From UBA2421 sp002343075 (GTDB lineage Bacteria > Planctomycetota > Phycisphaerae > Tepidisphaerales > Tepidisphaeraceae), in the NCBI GenBank assembly GCA_937982565.1, contig CALJLN010000050.1:62001-126000 (forward strand): 64,000 nt of DNA, written 5' to 3'. Below, one piece after another: positions 63,501 to 64,000 of the stretch; position 1 is the stretch's first letter, and the number at the start of each line of letters is the position of its first letter. A model generated the notes under the pieces. That model worked only from the letters and a program-made list of their open reading frames with translations, was not told the origin of the DNA and ran no database searches. A program made the position numbers and the translations under genes.

Positions 63501-64000
63501 ATGATGTCAAAGACCATCGCACTCATTCACACTTCCCCATCGATGATTCCTGTTTTTAAGGCGCTCGCCGATGAGCATCTCAAGGGTCGCACCATCTTCA
63601 ACATGGTTGATGAAAGTCTGCTCTGCGACATCATCAGAGACGGAAGGTGCCCGCCGAACACCGCGAAACGACTGGTAGGCCATGTTCTCGCCGCCGAGAG
63701 CGCGGGGGCAGAAGTGATCCTTGTTTCGTGTTCGAGCATGGGCCGGGCGGTCGAAGCGTCGCGCGCGCTCTGCGGCGTTCCCGTCATGCGTGTCGATGAG
63801 CCGATGGCGGAATGCGCTATTGCAACGGGAAAGCGAATCGGCGTCATCGCGACGCTGCCCAGCACGCTCGAACCAACGGTGGCCCTGATAGAGTCCAAGG
63901 CGGCTGGCGCAGGGCAAAAGGTGACGATCCGCTCGCAGGTGGTCGAAGGCGCGTTCGCGGCGGTCATCGGTGGCGACGGCGGCAGGCACGATGCGCTCGT
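63501..64000 (+). CDS. Asp/Glu racemase-family protein, 3' end cut by window edge
   Basis: At least 166 residues are visible from the ATG at 63501 (or 63504), with AAGGA just upstream. The sequence MMSKTIALIHTSPSMIPVFK and VILVSCSSMGRAVEAS holds the first catalytic-type Cys of the Asp/Glu/hydantoin racemase fold. RIGVIATLPSTLEPT is the second-domain strand typical of the family. The second Cys is probably beyond the window. It follows the kinase in the same direction after 115 bases. In this family some members are racemases and others are isomerases or decarboxylases, so its role with the sugar-acid genes is open. Confidence 0.8.
   Translation, partial: MMSKTIALIHTSPSMIPVFKALADEHLKGRTIFNMVDESLLCDIIRDGRCPPNTAKRLVGHVLAAESAGAEVILVSCSSMGRAVEASRALCGVPVMRVDEPMAECAIATGKRIGVIATLPSTLEPTVALIESKAAGAGQKVTIRSQVVEGAFAAVIGGDGGRHDAL

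Noticed and set aside
1..64000. tRNA, rRNA or CRISPR features
   Set aside because: I looked in the gaps and saw no cloverleaf with a T-loop, no rRNA segment and no regularly spaced direct repeats. A covariance-model scan would be needed to exclude a small RNA gene.
1..64000. Transposase, integrase or prophage genes
   Set aside because: No protein in the window shows a DDE, tyrosine-recombinase or capsid signature that I can recognise.

Overview
The window looks like a chromosomal segment of a GC-rich planctomycete, most likely of the Phycisphaerae. This placement is inferred from protein signatures, not from a marker-gene phylogeny. The signatures are three secreted proteins with an N-terminal LEPR-XLL-type motif (10748, 12225 and 30137, all minus strand), dockerin-like repeats with a PEP-CTERM tail on an autotransporter-strand-repeat protein, a prepilin-like protein with the late Asp-Gly motif, and a zinc-ribbon/Yip1-like membrane protein. 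I see no rRNA, tRNA, CRISPR array, transposase or phage gene.

Layout. 1-3532 (minus): truncated purB, a lipoprotein, a prepilin-like protein and a small membrane protein. 3755-8728: a CrtI/CrtN-family carotenoid desaturase, a TrmB-like tRNA methyltransferase, an Uup-type ABC-F ATPase and YajQ. 8757-16541 (minus): a secreted subtilisin-like protease, a LEPR-XLL membrane protein, an ECF sigma / zinc anti-sigma / Spy-CnrX-like sensor trio, a Cache-HAMP-SpoIIE phosphatase and a small HExxH protein. 16628-20665: hypothetical proteins, ribosomal protein L31 and a P1B-4-type metal ATPase. 21018-22447: a second ECF sigma and RskA-like anti-sigma pair. 22541-28161: a hypothetical protein, then histidine degradation (hutH divergent from hutU-hutI). 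28194-34832 (minus): a secreted ELWxxDGT-repeat protein, hypothetical envelope proteins and a large polytopic glycosyltransferase-like protein. 34920-40279: a TolC-like lipoprotein and an HlyD-like adaptor, a methyltransferase and a thioredoxin-fold protein. 40289-48630: a PEP-CTERM beta-strand-repeat protein, a hypothetical protein, RlmN, a small membrane protein and an orphan SdhA. 48630-54763: two GT39-like glycosyltransferases around a GT2-methyltransferase fusion, a lipoprotein and a Yip1-like protein. 54858-64000: a sugar catabolic locus.

The last region is the most notable. A minus-strand pair (alpha/beta hydrolase, GH29 alpha-L-fucosidase) diverges from a plus-strand run (GH106-like glycosidase, RuBisCO-like protein, DUF1537-family sugar-acid kinase, Asp/Glu-racemase-family protein). 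Their shared promoter region holds a perfect LacI-type operator match. A RuBisCO-like protein next to a DUF1537 kinase is the arrangement known from the oxidative D-apiose (3-oxo-isoapionate) pathway. Fucose, rhamnose and apiose occur together in rhamnogalacturonan-II, so I infer a locus for degrading apiose-containing plant glycan. This is a hypothesis from context.

Other points of interest are candidate structured RNA or repeat elements (43693-43743, 10767-10852, 26814-26905, 20766-20854), a metal-binding domain on the P-type ATPase that has lost its cysteines, an unusual Ser-Ser-Gly MIO triad in HutH, and an SdhA without SdhB/SdhC neighbours.
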